Position numbers and translations under genes: made by a program. Shown in pieces: positions 27,956 through 34,671 of a stretch of DNA of 64,000 bases. Each line of letters opens with the position of its first letter. Positions within the stretch are counted from its first letter, which is position 1. Location of the stretch: the NCBI RefSeq assembly GCF_009455635.1, contig NZ_QPER01000001.1, positions 3,472,001 through 3,536,000 of the forward strand, in the 5' to 3' direction. Below the pieces are notes generated by a model. It saw only the letters and a program-made list of their open reading frames with translations, made no database searches and had not been told where the DNA came from. Source of the DNA: Paraburkholderia agricolaris. GTDB lineage: Bacteria; Pseudomonadota; Gammaproteobacteria; Burkholderiales; Burkholderiaceae.

Positions 27956-28914
27956 AGCGGCCCCTGGCGCTCCTGCTTGTGGTGTTGTGCATGCTGCTCG
28001 GCGCGCTGCCGCAGCGTGCGAGTGCGCAGACCTGTACGGCGAGCGCCTCGGCGCTCAGCTTCGGCAACATCAGTCCGATCGCATTGAGCGCCGTGTCCGC
28101 GACCGGCACCGCCACCGTTTCGTGCACCTGGCCGGTGATTACGCTAACCCCGAGCGTGCAGGTGTGCCTGAATCAGGGCGGCGCGACGCCGCGCTATCTG
28201 GGGAGCGGCAGTAGCCAGTTGCTCTATGGGCTCTATCAGGACGCGGCACATTCGATCCCGTGGGGATCCACGGTACTCGGCACGACCCCCATTTCGATGA
28301 TCCTCAATAAACCGTTGGTCGGCAATACCGCGACGGCGTCGGTGAATTTTTACGGACAGGTCACCGCCAATCAGGCGACGGTGCCGACCATCGGCAACGC
28401 CAGCACCGTCTATTCGCAGACCTTAAGCCAGACTTCACTGACGTATGGATTCTTTTTGCTTGTCGCGCCGGGTTGCGCCGCGCTGACCACGAACGGCGGG
28501 AGCTTCGGTTTTACGGCCAACGCAACGGTGGTGAACGACTGCCAGATCAGCGCGACGAATATCGCCTTCACCGCAAGCGGCGTCTTGAGTTCGGCATTGA
28601 ACGCGACCGGCTCGATCACCGCGCGCTGCACCAATGGCGACGCTTTCCGGATTGCGCTGAACGGCGGTTCGAGCGGAAATGTAGCGGCGCGCCAGATGCA
28701 GCGCGCGGGCGGCGGAGGTACCGTGAACTACCAGCTATATACCGATGCCGGCCACGCGAGTGCATGGGGAGACGGCACGGCGGGCACCACGATGCCCACG
28801 GGTACCGGCACCGGCAATGCGGTATCGATCACCGTGTACGGCATCGTACCGGCCCAGGCGACGCCGATACCGGGCAACTACAGCGACACGATTACCGCGA
28901 CGATCAGCTTCTGA
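27952..28914 (+). CDS. Two-domain SCPU tip adhesin (CsuE-like)
   Basis: The 320-residue precursor has a signal peptide (LALLLVVLCMLLGALPQRASA) and two SCPU domains. The first (~25-165) opens QTCTASASALSFGNIS. The second (~180-320) opens ANATVVNDCQISATNIAF and ends DTITATISF. The two-domain layout and last place in the operon match CsuE, the tip subunit that adheres to hydrophobic surfaces in archaic pili. No separate CsuA or CsuB gene is present, so the pilus probably has one major subunit and this tip. Confidence 0.88.
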   Translation: MKRPLALLLVVLCMLLGALPQRASAQTCTASASALSFGNISPIALSAVSATGTATVSCTWPVITLTPSVQVCLNQGGATPRYLGSGSSQLLYGLYQDAAHSIPWGSTVLGTTPISMILNKPLVGNTATASVNFYGQVTANQATVPTIGNASTVYSQTLSQTSLTYGFFLLVAPGCAALTTNGGSFGFTANATVVNDCQISATNIAFTASGVLSSALNATGSITARCTNGDAFRIALNGGSSGNVAARQMQRAGGGGTVNYQLYTDAGHASAWGDGTAGTTMPTGTGTGNAVSITVYGIVPAQATPIPGNYSDTITATISF

Positions 28915-28982
28915 TTTTTTGCCTTGATACGTGCCGGCCGGGCAATCGCGCGGGCGAGGGACGAATCGATCAGGAACGAATT

Positions 28983-29300
28983 CTAGAAATTGATCATCCA
29001 GACCGTTCGCTGGGCGTCGTGGGTGGCGACAAATTCCACCGGCCGCGCCTGATCCCGCCCGGTTTCGCCCGGCGCCGCAGGATCCAATGCGGCTTGGGAT
29101 ATCTGGAACGGTGCCCCGTGCAGACAGGCAACCGCCGGTTGATTGGCAACGGTAATCGCCGCATCCACCGACTGGATGACGCAGGTTTCCTGCACGGTCA
29201 GGCTCACCGGAATCGAGGCAAGCCCCGATGGCCATGCTGTTGAGGCTGGCGAAAGCAGCAGGATTGCCACTGACGTGGCGGCTATGTTGCGGGGCATCAT
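28983..29300 (-). CDS. Small secreted SCPU-like protein, convergent with the fimbrial operon
   Basis: The 105-residue frame has a signal peptide (AATSVAILLLSPASTAW). It is followed by IPVSLTVQETCVIQSVDAAI and VACLHGAPFQIS, which follow the order of SCPU pilin strands, and it ends in a terminal strand VWMINF. It is much shorter than a full SCPU domain (~140 residues) and lacks the middle strands. Two ATG codons are possible (29300 or 29297), neither with a strong ribosome site. It could be a degenerate or regulatory pilin; function is unknown. Confidence 0.6.
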   Translation of the reverse strand: MMPRNIAATSVAILLLSPASTAWPSGLASIPVSLTVQETCVIQSVDAAITVANQPAVACLHGAPFQISQAALDPAAPGETGRDQARPVEFVATHDAQRTVWMINF

Positions 29301-29391
29301 GATGGTCCGGGATCGGCTCGCGGTGCGAGTAGGGATACCGATCTTTTCGGCACTTCATGAGGGAAACTTTAAGACTTTCCTGGCAAAAAAC

Positions 29392-30195
29392 CTATATCGC
29401 CTCGCAGACGACATCGAACTTCAATAGCTCCGTAGGTCCGAACGCATTGCTGATAGCGACATCCGCCGCATCTCTGCCCCGCGCCATCAGAACCCGCCCC
29501 GTACGGGGCACATTGTTCCGCGGATCGAAGGTCTGCCAGCACCCGCCGACATACGCCTCGAACCACGCCGCGAAGTCCATCGTCGCATACGGCGGTGGCG
29601 TGCCGACATCGCTGATATACCCGGTGCAATACCGCGCCGGTATGTTCATCGCCCGGCACAGCGTCACGGCCAGATGCGCGAAATCCCGGCATACGCCCTT
29701 GCGCTCCTGCCACGCCTGCCAGGCGGTCTTGGTCGGCCGCGCGAAATCGTAGCCGAACACAATGTGCTCGTGCACATAGTTGCAAATCGCATCCACCCGC
29801 CCGCGACCGAGCGGCAGTTTGCCGAATGTCTGCCAGGCAAATTCGGATAGCAAATCAGTTTCGCAATAACGGCTGCCCAGCAGAAACACCAGCGAATCAT
29901 CAGGCAGCGCCTCCACCGCGTGCTGCTCGGTCAACGACGGCCGCAGCTCCGGTTCCGACGACACCTCGAGCACCGCACTCGTCGACAACGCAAGCCGTCC
30001 CTGCGGGGCGACGATCCTGCTGCACAAATTGCCAAAGCCGTCGCGATACTGGCTGATCGGCACCGGTGGATCGACCGCCAGCAGATCCGCGCTCAACACG
30101 TCTTTCGCATGGGAATAGTGCGTGTTCAACATCAACATCATCGGCGTCGGTTGCACGCACTCATAGACCAGCTCGTAGCCAACGCGCAATTTCAT
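29392..30195 (-). CDS. Transglutaminase-like domain protein
   Basis: The 267-residue protein has a beta-rich N-terminal half (~1-125) and a transglutaminase/protease core. The catalytic triad pattern is RKGVCRDFAHLAVTLCRAMNIPARYCTGY (cysteine near 172; read in parts), ATMDFAAWFEAYVG, where DF replaces the usual DxHAW histidine region, and WQTFDPRNN. The replacement of the expected histidine segment is notable, so activity is uncertain. No signal peptide is seen. The neighbour at 30294 is a related protein in the same direction. Confidence 0.82.
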   Translation of the reverse strand: MKLRVGYELVYECVQPTPMMLMLNTHYSHAKDVLSADLLAVDPPVPISQYRDGFGNLCSRIVAPQGRLALSTSAVLEVSSEPELRPSLTEQHAVEALPDDSLVFLLGSRYCETDLLSEFAWQTFGKLPLGRGRVDAICNYVHEHIVFGYDFARPTKTAWQAWQERKGVCRDFAHLAVTLCRAMNIPARYCTGYISDVGTPPPYATMDFAAWFEAYVGGCWQTFDPRNNVPRTGRVLMARGRDAADVAISNAFGPTELLKFDVVCEAI

Positions 30196-30293
30196 TACGG
30201 CGCCCTCTTCCAGTTGATACGTTCAATGGACGCGTCCGGTGAGCAACCTGAGTTGACACTCCCTGCTAACACGCTCGATTTGTACAAATCCCT

Positions 30294-31208
30294 TCACCCG
30301 GTTCGCCCCTCGCTCGCCTTCGTCACGCTCACGTCGACCTGCAACCCGCGAAACGAATGCGATGCGCCGTGCCAGGTGCCCCACAAAGGCAATGCCTGGT
30401 AGTAATTCCACGCCACCGCCACCCGGATCAGATGGCGATTGCCGACTATGCTATTGGTCGGATCGAAATCGACCCAGCCGGCGCCCGGCAAATAGATCTG
30501 CAGCCAGGCATGCGTCGCACCGCCGCCCTGCGTGGCATCCTGCTCGGGCACGAACAGATAACCGCTGACAAAGCGTGCCGCAAGACCGAGTGAGCGCACC
30601 GCGTCCATCATCAGCACCGCGAAATCGCGGCAACTGCCGCTGCGGTTGCGCAAGGTGTCGCCGGGACGGTTCACCCCCTTCTCCGTGCGGCGCACATAGC
30701 AAAACGTGCTTTTTATCTCGAGCGTCATTGCGCGCAATAGCGCCATCGTGCTGCCCGTGCCGTTCGTACCGCTGATACCGCGGGCACCCTGCACAGGAAC
30801 GAAACGGCGTGCCCATTCGTTCACGTCGCTGTCCGGATACTGGCGGCTGCGCGCGTTCACGAGATCGGAGGCTTCTTCGTTGGTGTACGCGAACGGCCAG
30901 TTCACGGCGTACGGCTCAAGCGCGTAGTCGGGCATGGGCGTTTCGAAGTGTTCGAGCGTCGCTTCGCTATCGAAGCGCAATTCGCTCGCCTTCCCCGTGA
31001 AACTCGCGACTGCCACCGAGTTGTCGAACACATCGTGCAGCCAGTGCAGCCGGGACGGTGTCGGTGTAATCAGCAACTGGTTCGTGACGAGGCGCAAGTC
31101 GTGGCTGGCGCGCGGACGGAACATCATTCGGTGTTCGCCGAACCGGACGGGTTCCGAGTAGCGGTAGACGCTGACATGACGTACCGTGAAACGCTGTGGC
31201 TCAGTCAT
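30294..31208 (-). CDS. Transglutaminase family protein
   Basis: The protein is ~304 residues. The N-terminal bacterial transglutaminase-associated region begins FTVRHVSVYRYSEPVRFGEHRMMFRPR (read in parts). The core keeps the full triad: SGSCRDFAVLMMDAVRSLG (Cys), GATHAWLQIYLPGAGW (His) and FDPTN (Asp). Such proteins are probably cysteine proteases or amide hydrolases; the substrate is unknown. The start is uncertain between 31208 (MTEPQRF) and 31229. It is co-directional with the second transglutaminase-like gene, 98 bp apart. Confidence 0.85.
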   Translation of the reverse strand: MTEPQRFTVRHVSVYRYSEPVRFGEHRMMFRPRASHDLRLVTNQLLITPTPSRLHWLHDVFDNSVAVASFTGKASELRFDSEATLEHFETPMPDYALEPYAVNWPFAYTNEEASDLVNARSRQYPDSDVNEWARRFVPVQGARGISGTNGTGSTMALLRAMTLEIKSTFCYVRRTEKGVNRPGDTLRNRSGSCRDFAVLMMDAVRSLGLAARFVSGYLFVPEQDATQGGGATHAWLQIYLPGAGWVDFDPTNSIVGNRHLIRVAVAWNYYQALPLWGTWHGASHSFRGLQVDVSVTKASEGRTG

Positions 31209-31574
31209 CTGACAGGCCGATGGATGCAACTGGATTCGTCCTGAGCATCACGTTCACGCTGGTAAAACCTGCTGCCGCGGCAGGTGCTGAGCGCCCGGCG
31301 CGGTTTGATCCTAAATGAGCCACAGCCGTGGTTTGGCGCGGTGGGACGCTGTCATCGACAAGCTTTCGACTTCAGCATACACCCGCCATATTGGTTGAAA
31401 TCACTCATTTGTGCTCAGATGCCGCTGGGTGCGGAAGCTACCAGCAGGATCTGTTCGCGAATCTGGGCGAAAACCGTTCCCCAACAGAAGAACTGATCTA
31501 CGTAATTGAGATAGTTTGATGCGGGCTGCCGATAGATATAATCCGCCGCTCGACCAATCCGACAAACAGCCTTC
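31209..31574. other. Intergenic gap before the frameshifted glycosyltransferase
   Basis: No gene is supported in this gap. A 12-bp palindrome centred on CCGCGG lies near 31275. A weak promoter-like pair TTGATG (31516-31521) and TATAAT (31537-31542) has only a 15-bp spacer. Confidence 0.4.
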
Positions 31575-32292
31575 ATGCGAGTCGCCGTCATTAGCGCCTA
31601 CTATAAAGAGCCGCGTTACGTCTTACGAAGATGTCACGAAAGCGTTCTTGCGCAAGCGGGTAATGTGACCCACGTTATGGTCGCCGACGGATTCCCTGCC
31701 TCCGACATTGATAGCTGGAAAGGTGTGATCCACATCAAGATTCCCAATCACGCGGACTATGGGGACACGCCTCGGCGTGGGTGCTGCTTACGCATCTGCG
31801 AATGGCTTCGATGCGATCTGTTTTCTGGACACCGACAACTGGTATGCGCCGAACCATGTCGAAACGATGCGCATCATAGTCGAGGAAACGGGCGCACAGG
31901 TAGTCACGGCGACTCGAACGATTTTCACTGCCGACGGCCGGATGCTCGGCATTTGCAAAGAATCCAACGGCGTCGATTTCAACGACACCAACTGTTATTT
32001 CCTTACGCGTGCCGCCTTTCCCGCGTGCGCGGCGTGGTTATTCAAGGACCCGCGCGAAAGCATCCGCGGTGACAAGATATTCTGGAATGCCGTGCGAACC
32101 GGTGGCTACCTACATTTCCACTCGATTGTGCCAACCGTCAATTACGTGAGCACGTTCGCATTTCACTACGAGATGTTCGGCGAAGTTCCGCCCGACGACT
32201 CGAAGGTCATTGCGAAACTGCCGGGCCGCCAGAATTTTCAGATGGTTAGTTACGCGGAATATAAGGCGATGGGGGGAGCGGGCAGCAGGTAG
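31575..32292 (+). pseudogene. Frameshifted glycosyltransferase-like gene
   Basis: Two overlapping frames together make one GT-A-type glycosyltransferase-like protein. The first (31575 to ~31770) opens MRVAVISAYYKEPRYVLRRC and reaches ADYGDTPR. The second continues GVGAAYASANGFDAICFLDTDNWYAP, with the DxD-like LDTD motif, to the stop at 32292. The switch is near 31765-31775 and needs the loss or gain of one base. Either the gene is inactivated or there is an assembly error. About 238 residues would result. It sits at the edge of the lower-GC island. Confidence 0.75.
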
Positions 32293-32362
32293 GGGGCGTT
32301 GTATGCAAACAAAATCATGATGGCAGCGCGCGCACCGCGGCCGTCCGCTTCGCCTTGGCGCC

Positions 32363-32427
32363 ATGACCAAACATCGGTCGGCCATGGAACTCAGCTCTCC
32401 GGCCAATTATTCTTCTGACGGCCTGTC
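32363..32427. repeat. Duplicated 65-bp 3' block (copy 1; copy 2 at 34352-34416)
   Basis: This block matches 34352-34416 with few differences at an offset of 1989 bp. It covers the stop region of the small gene on each side, with the shared core CCAATTATTCTTCTGACGG. It shows that the last and first genes of the array share a 3' flank. Confidence 0.85.
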
Positions 32428-32682
32428 AATTGGGTGCTGTGTAAGCGCCAGGCAATGTTTGATGTCAGGCCGGCCTGCCGCAATCACATTGAGCGCGGCA
32501 ACCCCCAGTTGCAGCGCCAATTCGTCGTCAAACTTAAATTCGTCGCCGTCTAGAAAAAACGGCACTTCCATAATTCCCGAGAGGACCGGAGCCAGTCTGG
32601 CTGAATCTACAGCCTGCATGACCAATTGCTGAGGATCTTCGGTGTAGGTCAAAACTAAGGAATACGGCAGATGATTGGCCAT
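32407..32682 (-). CDS. RHS-linked small paralog, copy 6
   Basis: A 91-residue soluble acidic protein belonging to a local family of at least six copies. The pattern is a strand YSLVLTYTEDPQQLVMQAVD, then LAPVL, PFFLDGDEFKFDDELALQLG, ALNVIAAGRPDIKH and a proline-rich end HPIDRPSEE. No signal peptide or membrane segment is present. The ATG at 32682 follows a GGAGGG ribosome site. It is the most divergent intact copy and the farthest from the RHS gene. Its role is unknown; immunity to an RHS-linked toxin is the leading inference. Confidence 0.75.
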   Translation of the reverse strand: MANHLPYSLVLTYTEDPQQLVMQAVDSARLAPVLSGIMEVPFFLDGDEFKFDDELALQLGVAALNVIAAGRPDIKHCLALTQHPIDRPSEE

Positions 32683-32743
32683 GGATACCCTCCACAGTCT
32701 TGATAGATTTTGAACGCTCTCTGTCTATGCAGCACGGCGGCCT
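32683..32743. repeat. Duplicated 61-bp 5' block (copy 1; copy 2 at 34209-34269)
   Basis: The segment upstream of small-gene copy 6, including its ribosome site, matches the segment upstream of copy 2 at an offset of 1526 bp. The shared core contains ATAGATTTTGAA and CTCTCTGT. Confidence 0.8.
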
Positions 32744-32768
32744 GCACGCCGCTCATGTCGAAAGCCAT

Positions 32769-33042
32769 CGCATTGCACATGTCGATTTGAGCTTCATACT
32801 GTGCGAAGCATTCGTTTTAGAAATATCCGGCGGCGCCGCCCGCGCCGCTGGACCGTCGCGCTGACAGGACCGTTCACGCTTTCCTACGGCCTTCATCAGG
32901 CTCACTGCTGTCCTGTCGGCGCCATGGCCAGCCTCCAGTCAGACGGTTCTTAAACTCCGGCTGTCATTTTTCTGGCGGCTTCTCGATTGGGTGTTGGGTG
33001 ACCGTCATATATTGCTTGATCTCCGGTTGACCCAGTGCGATC
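32769..33042. repeat. Duplicated ~274-bp block (copy 1; copy 2 at 33741-34014)
   Basis: This block matches 33741-34014 at a constant offset of 972 bp with scattered substitutions. It covers intergenic DNA and the 3' third of a small gene (copies 5 and 2). Shared landmarks include GTCGATTTGAGCTTCATACT and GGCGCCATGGCCAGCCTCC. Confidence 0.9.
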
Positions 33043-33242
33043 AGATTGAGCACTCCCCCTCCAAACCGGCGCGCGAATTCGTCGTCAAGCTTGAAATCGA
33101 ATTCGTCTAAAAGGATCGGTGCTTTAAGCGTTCGAGCCAGGAACGGCGCCAGCTTTGCAGGGTCAACTAACTGCAAGATCAACTGTTGACTATCTTCGTC
33201 GTAGGTTACGACCACGGACCGTGGGGGATAATTAGCCATCAA
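32964..33242 (-). CDS. RHS-linked small paralog, copy 5
   Basis: A 92-residue member of the local family, with SVVVTYDEDSQQLILQLVD, LAPFL, PILLDEFDFKLDDEFARRFG, VLNLIALGQPEIKQYMTVTQ and the end HPIEKPPEK. It starts at one of two adjacent ATGs (33242 or 33239). It is intact, and its C-terminal third is nearly identical to copy 2 because both lie in the 274-bp duplicated block. Function is unknown, as for the other copies. Confidence 0.8.
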   Translation of the reverse strand: MMANYPPRSVVVTYDEDSQQLILQLVDPAKLAPFLARTLKAPILLDEFDFKLDDEFARRFGGGVLNLIALGQPEIKQYMTVTQHPIEKPPEK

Positions 33243-33315
33243 TGATCTCTACACTTTTAAAAGATTCGAGGCAACAACAAAACGCTAGTCGGTAACGCCA
33301 CTCAACTTGTGCTTG

Positions 33316-33595
33316 CTACTCATCCGAGAGCCTATTGATTGGGTCCGGCGTAACAGTCATGTATTGCTTGATTTCAGGCTGACCCAGCGCGATCGCATTG
33401 AGCACTGCAACTCCAAGCCGACGCGCGAATTCGTCGTCAAGCCTGAAATCGAAATCGTCTAACAGGATCGGCACTGTGAATTTTCCAGCCAGAAGCGGGG
33501 CCAGTTTGGCTAGGCTCAACTAACTGCACGTTCAACCGCTGACTGTCTTGGTCGTAGTTCAGAACTACGGAGCGGGGCGGATCAATAGCCATCAT
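33316..33595 (-). pseudogene. RHS-linked small paralog, copy 4 (frameshifted)
   Basis: From ATG 33595 the frame reads MMAIDPPRSVVLNYDQDSQR and reaches LVEP, then goes out of frame. The continuation LAKLAPLLAGKFTVPILLDD to the stop at 33316 is in a second frame. The switch is near 33515-33520 and requires one extra base. The rest (FDFRLDDEFARRLGVAVLNAIALGQ, read in parts) is well preserved, so inactivation is recent or the base is an error. Confidence 0.8.
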
Positions 33596-33610
33596 TACCC
33601 TCTGCAAACA

Positions 33611-33742
33611 TTATTCATCGATATCCTCCGTATCCGACTGCCGTGGCAACTCGTCGATTGGCTGCTGGGTAACATTCATGTATCTCTCGATGTTAGGCTG
33701 GCCCAGCGCAATCAAATTGAGCATTGCAACCCCAAGCCGTCG
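33611..33742 (-). pseudogene. RHS-linked small paralog, copy 3 (3' remnant)
   Basis: This frame of 43 residues keeps only the C-terminal half of the family: RRLGVAMLNLIALGQPNIER, YMNVTQQPID, and a tail ELPRQSDTEDIDE. Its left-hand coding part is gone exactly where the 274-bp duplicated block begins (33741), so block insertion or recombination truncated it. Confidence 0.8.
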
Positions 33743-34014
33743 CATCGCACTTGTCGATTTGAGCTTCATACTGCGCTACGCATTCGTTTCAGACATCCGC
33801 CGGCGCGCGGCCCACGCCGCTGGACCGTCGCGATGACAGGACAGTTCACGTTTTCCTACGGCCTTCTTCAGGCTCGCGGCTGTCCTGCCGGCGCCATGGC
33901 CAGCCTCCAGTCAGACGGTTCTTGAACTCCGGCTGTCATTTTTCTGGCGGCTTCCCGATTGGGTGTTGGGTGACCGTCATATATTGCTTGATCTCCGGTT
34001 GACCCAGTGCGATC
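33741..34014. repeat. Duplicated ~274-bp block (copy 2; copy 1 at 32769-33042)
   Basis: Second copy of the block at 32769-33042. Its left boundary coincides with the broken end of small-gene copy 3, and its right end lies inside copy 2. Confidence 0.9.
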
Positions 34015-34208
34015 GTATTAAGCATTCCAATCCCAAGCTGTCGCGCAAATTCATCGTCCAGTTTGAAGTCTTTTTCATCAGCCATGACAACGCCCATTCG
34101 TCCTGCAACGAGTGGGGCAAGGCTGTTTGGATCAACAGTGTGAACGATTAACTGTTGCATATCTTTGTTGTAAGTCAGAACCACGGAATACGATGGATGA
34201 TTAGCCAT
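33936..34208 (-). CDS. RHS-linked small paralog, copy 2
   Basis: A 90-residue intact member. The N-terminal half is distinctive (YSVVLTYNKDMQQLIVHTVD, LAPLVAGRMGVVMADEKDFK) while the C-terminal third, from GQPEIKQYMTVTQ, is almost the same as copy 5. The protein is thus a mosaic. ATG 34208 was chosen over an in-frame start at 34379 because it has a GGAGGG ribosome site and matches the other copies' N-terminus. Confidence 0.8.
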   Translation of the reverse strand: MANHPSYSVVLTYNKDMQQLIVHTVDPNSLAPLVAGRMGVVMADEKDFKLDDEFARQLGIGMLNTIALGQPEIKQYMTVTQHPIGKPPEK

Positions 34209-34269
34209 CGATACCCTCCACATTCTTAATAGATTTTGAATGCTCTCTGTCGATGCAGCTCGGCGGCCT
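34209..34269. repeat. Duplicated 61-bp 5' block (copy 2; copy 1 at 32683-32743)
   Basis: Upstream flank of small-gene copy 2, matching the flank of copy 6. Confidence 0.8.
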
Positions 34270-34351
34270 AGGCGCCGGACGGTGGTGATAGGAGGACGGT
34301 CAGCACCTCTCCCACAGGCCTCATCAGGCCCGCTCCACTGTCCTTGATGGG

Positions 34352-34416
34352 ATGGCCAAACATCGGTCGACCATGGCACTCAACTCTCTGGCCAATTATT
34401 CTTCTGACGGTCTGTC
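34352..34416. repeat. Duplicated 65-bp 3' block (copy 2; copy 1 at 32363-32427)
   Basis: End and 3' flank of small-gene copy 1, matching the end and flank of copy 6. Confidence 0.85.
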
Positions 34417-34671
34417 GGTTGGTGCCTCTGTAAAAGTTATGTACTGTTTGAGATCGGGTTGACCCAGCGCGATCAGACTGAGCACGCCAGCACCAAATCG
34501 ACGCGCAAATTCGTCGTCAAGTTTGAACTCGAATTCATCCAGTAAGACGGGCATTTCAATTGCCCCTTTCAACGCCGTGGCAATCCTTGCTCGCTCGACT
34601 GACTGCAAGATCAACTGTTGGCGATCCTGGTCGTAAGTTACCAGCACGGAACATGGTGGAAATCTCATCAT
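34396..34671 (-). CDS. RHS-linked small paralog, copy 1 (translationally coupled to the RHS gene)
   Basis: A 91-residue member with CSVLVTYDQDRQQLILQSVE, PVLLDEFEFKLDDEFARRFG, LSLIALGQPDLKQY and the end APTDRPSEE. Its ATG (34671-34669) shares one base with the RHS stop in a TGATG junction, so ribosomes finishing the RHS gene can restart here. That coupling ties this family to the RHS protein. In polymorphic toxin systems the gene directly after the toxin is usually its immunity protein. This is inference here, because no toxin domain was recognised in the RHS tail. Confidence 0.82.
   Translation of the reverse strand: MMRFPPCSVLVTYDQDRQQLILQSVERARIATALKGAIEMPVLLDEFEFKLDDEFARRFGAGVLSLIALGQPDLKQYITFTEAPTDRPSEE

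Noticed and set aside
32363..34416. The repeats were considered as a CRISPR array or an insertion sequence.
   Set aside because: Repeat units are long, coding and unequally spaced; there are no short regular spacers, no transposase and no terminal inverted repeats.
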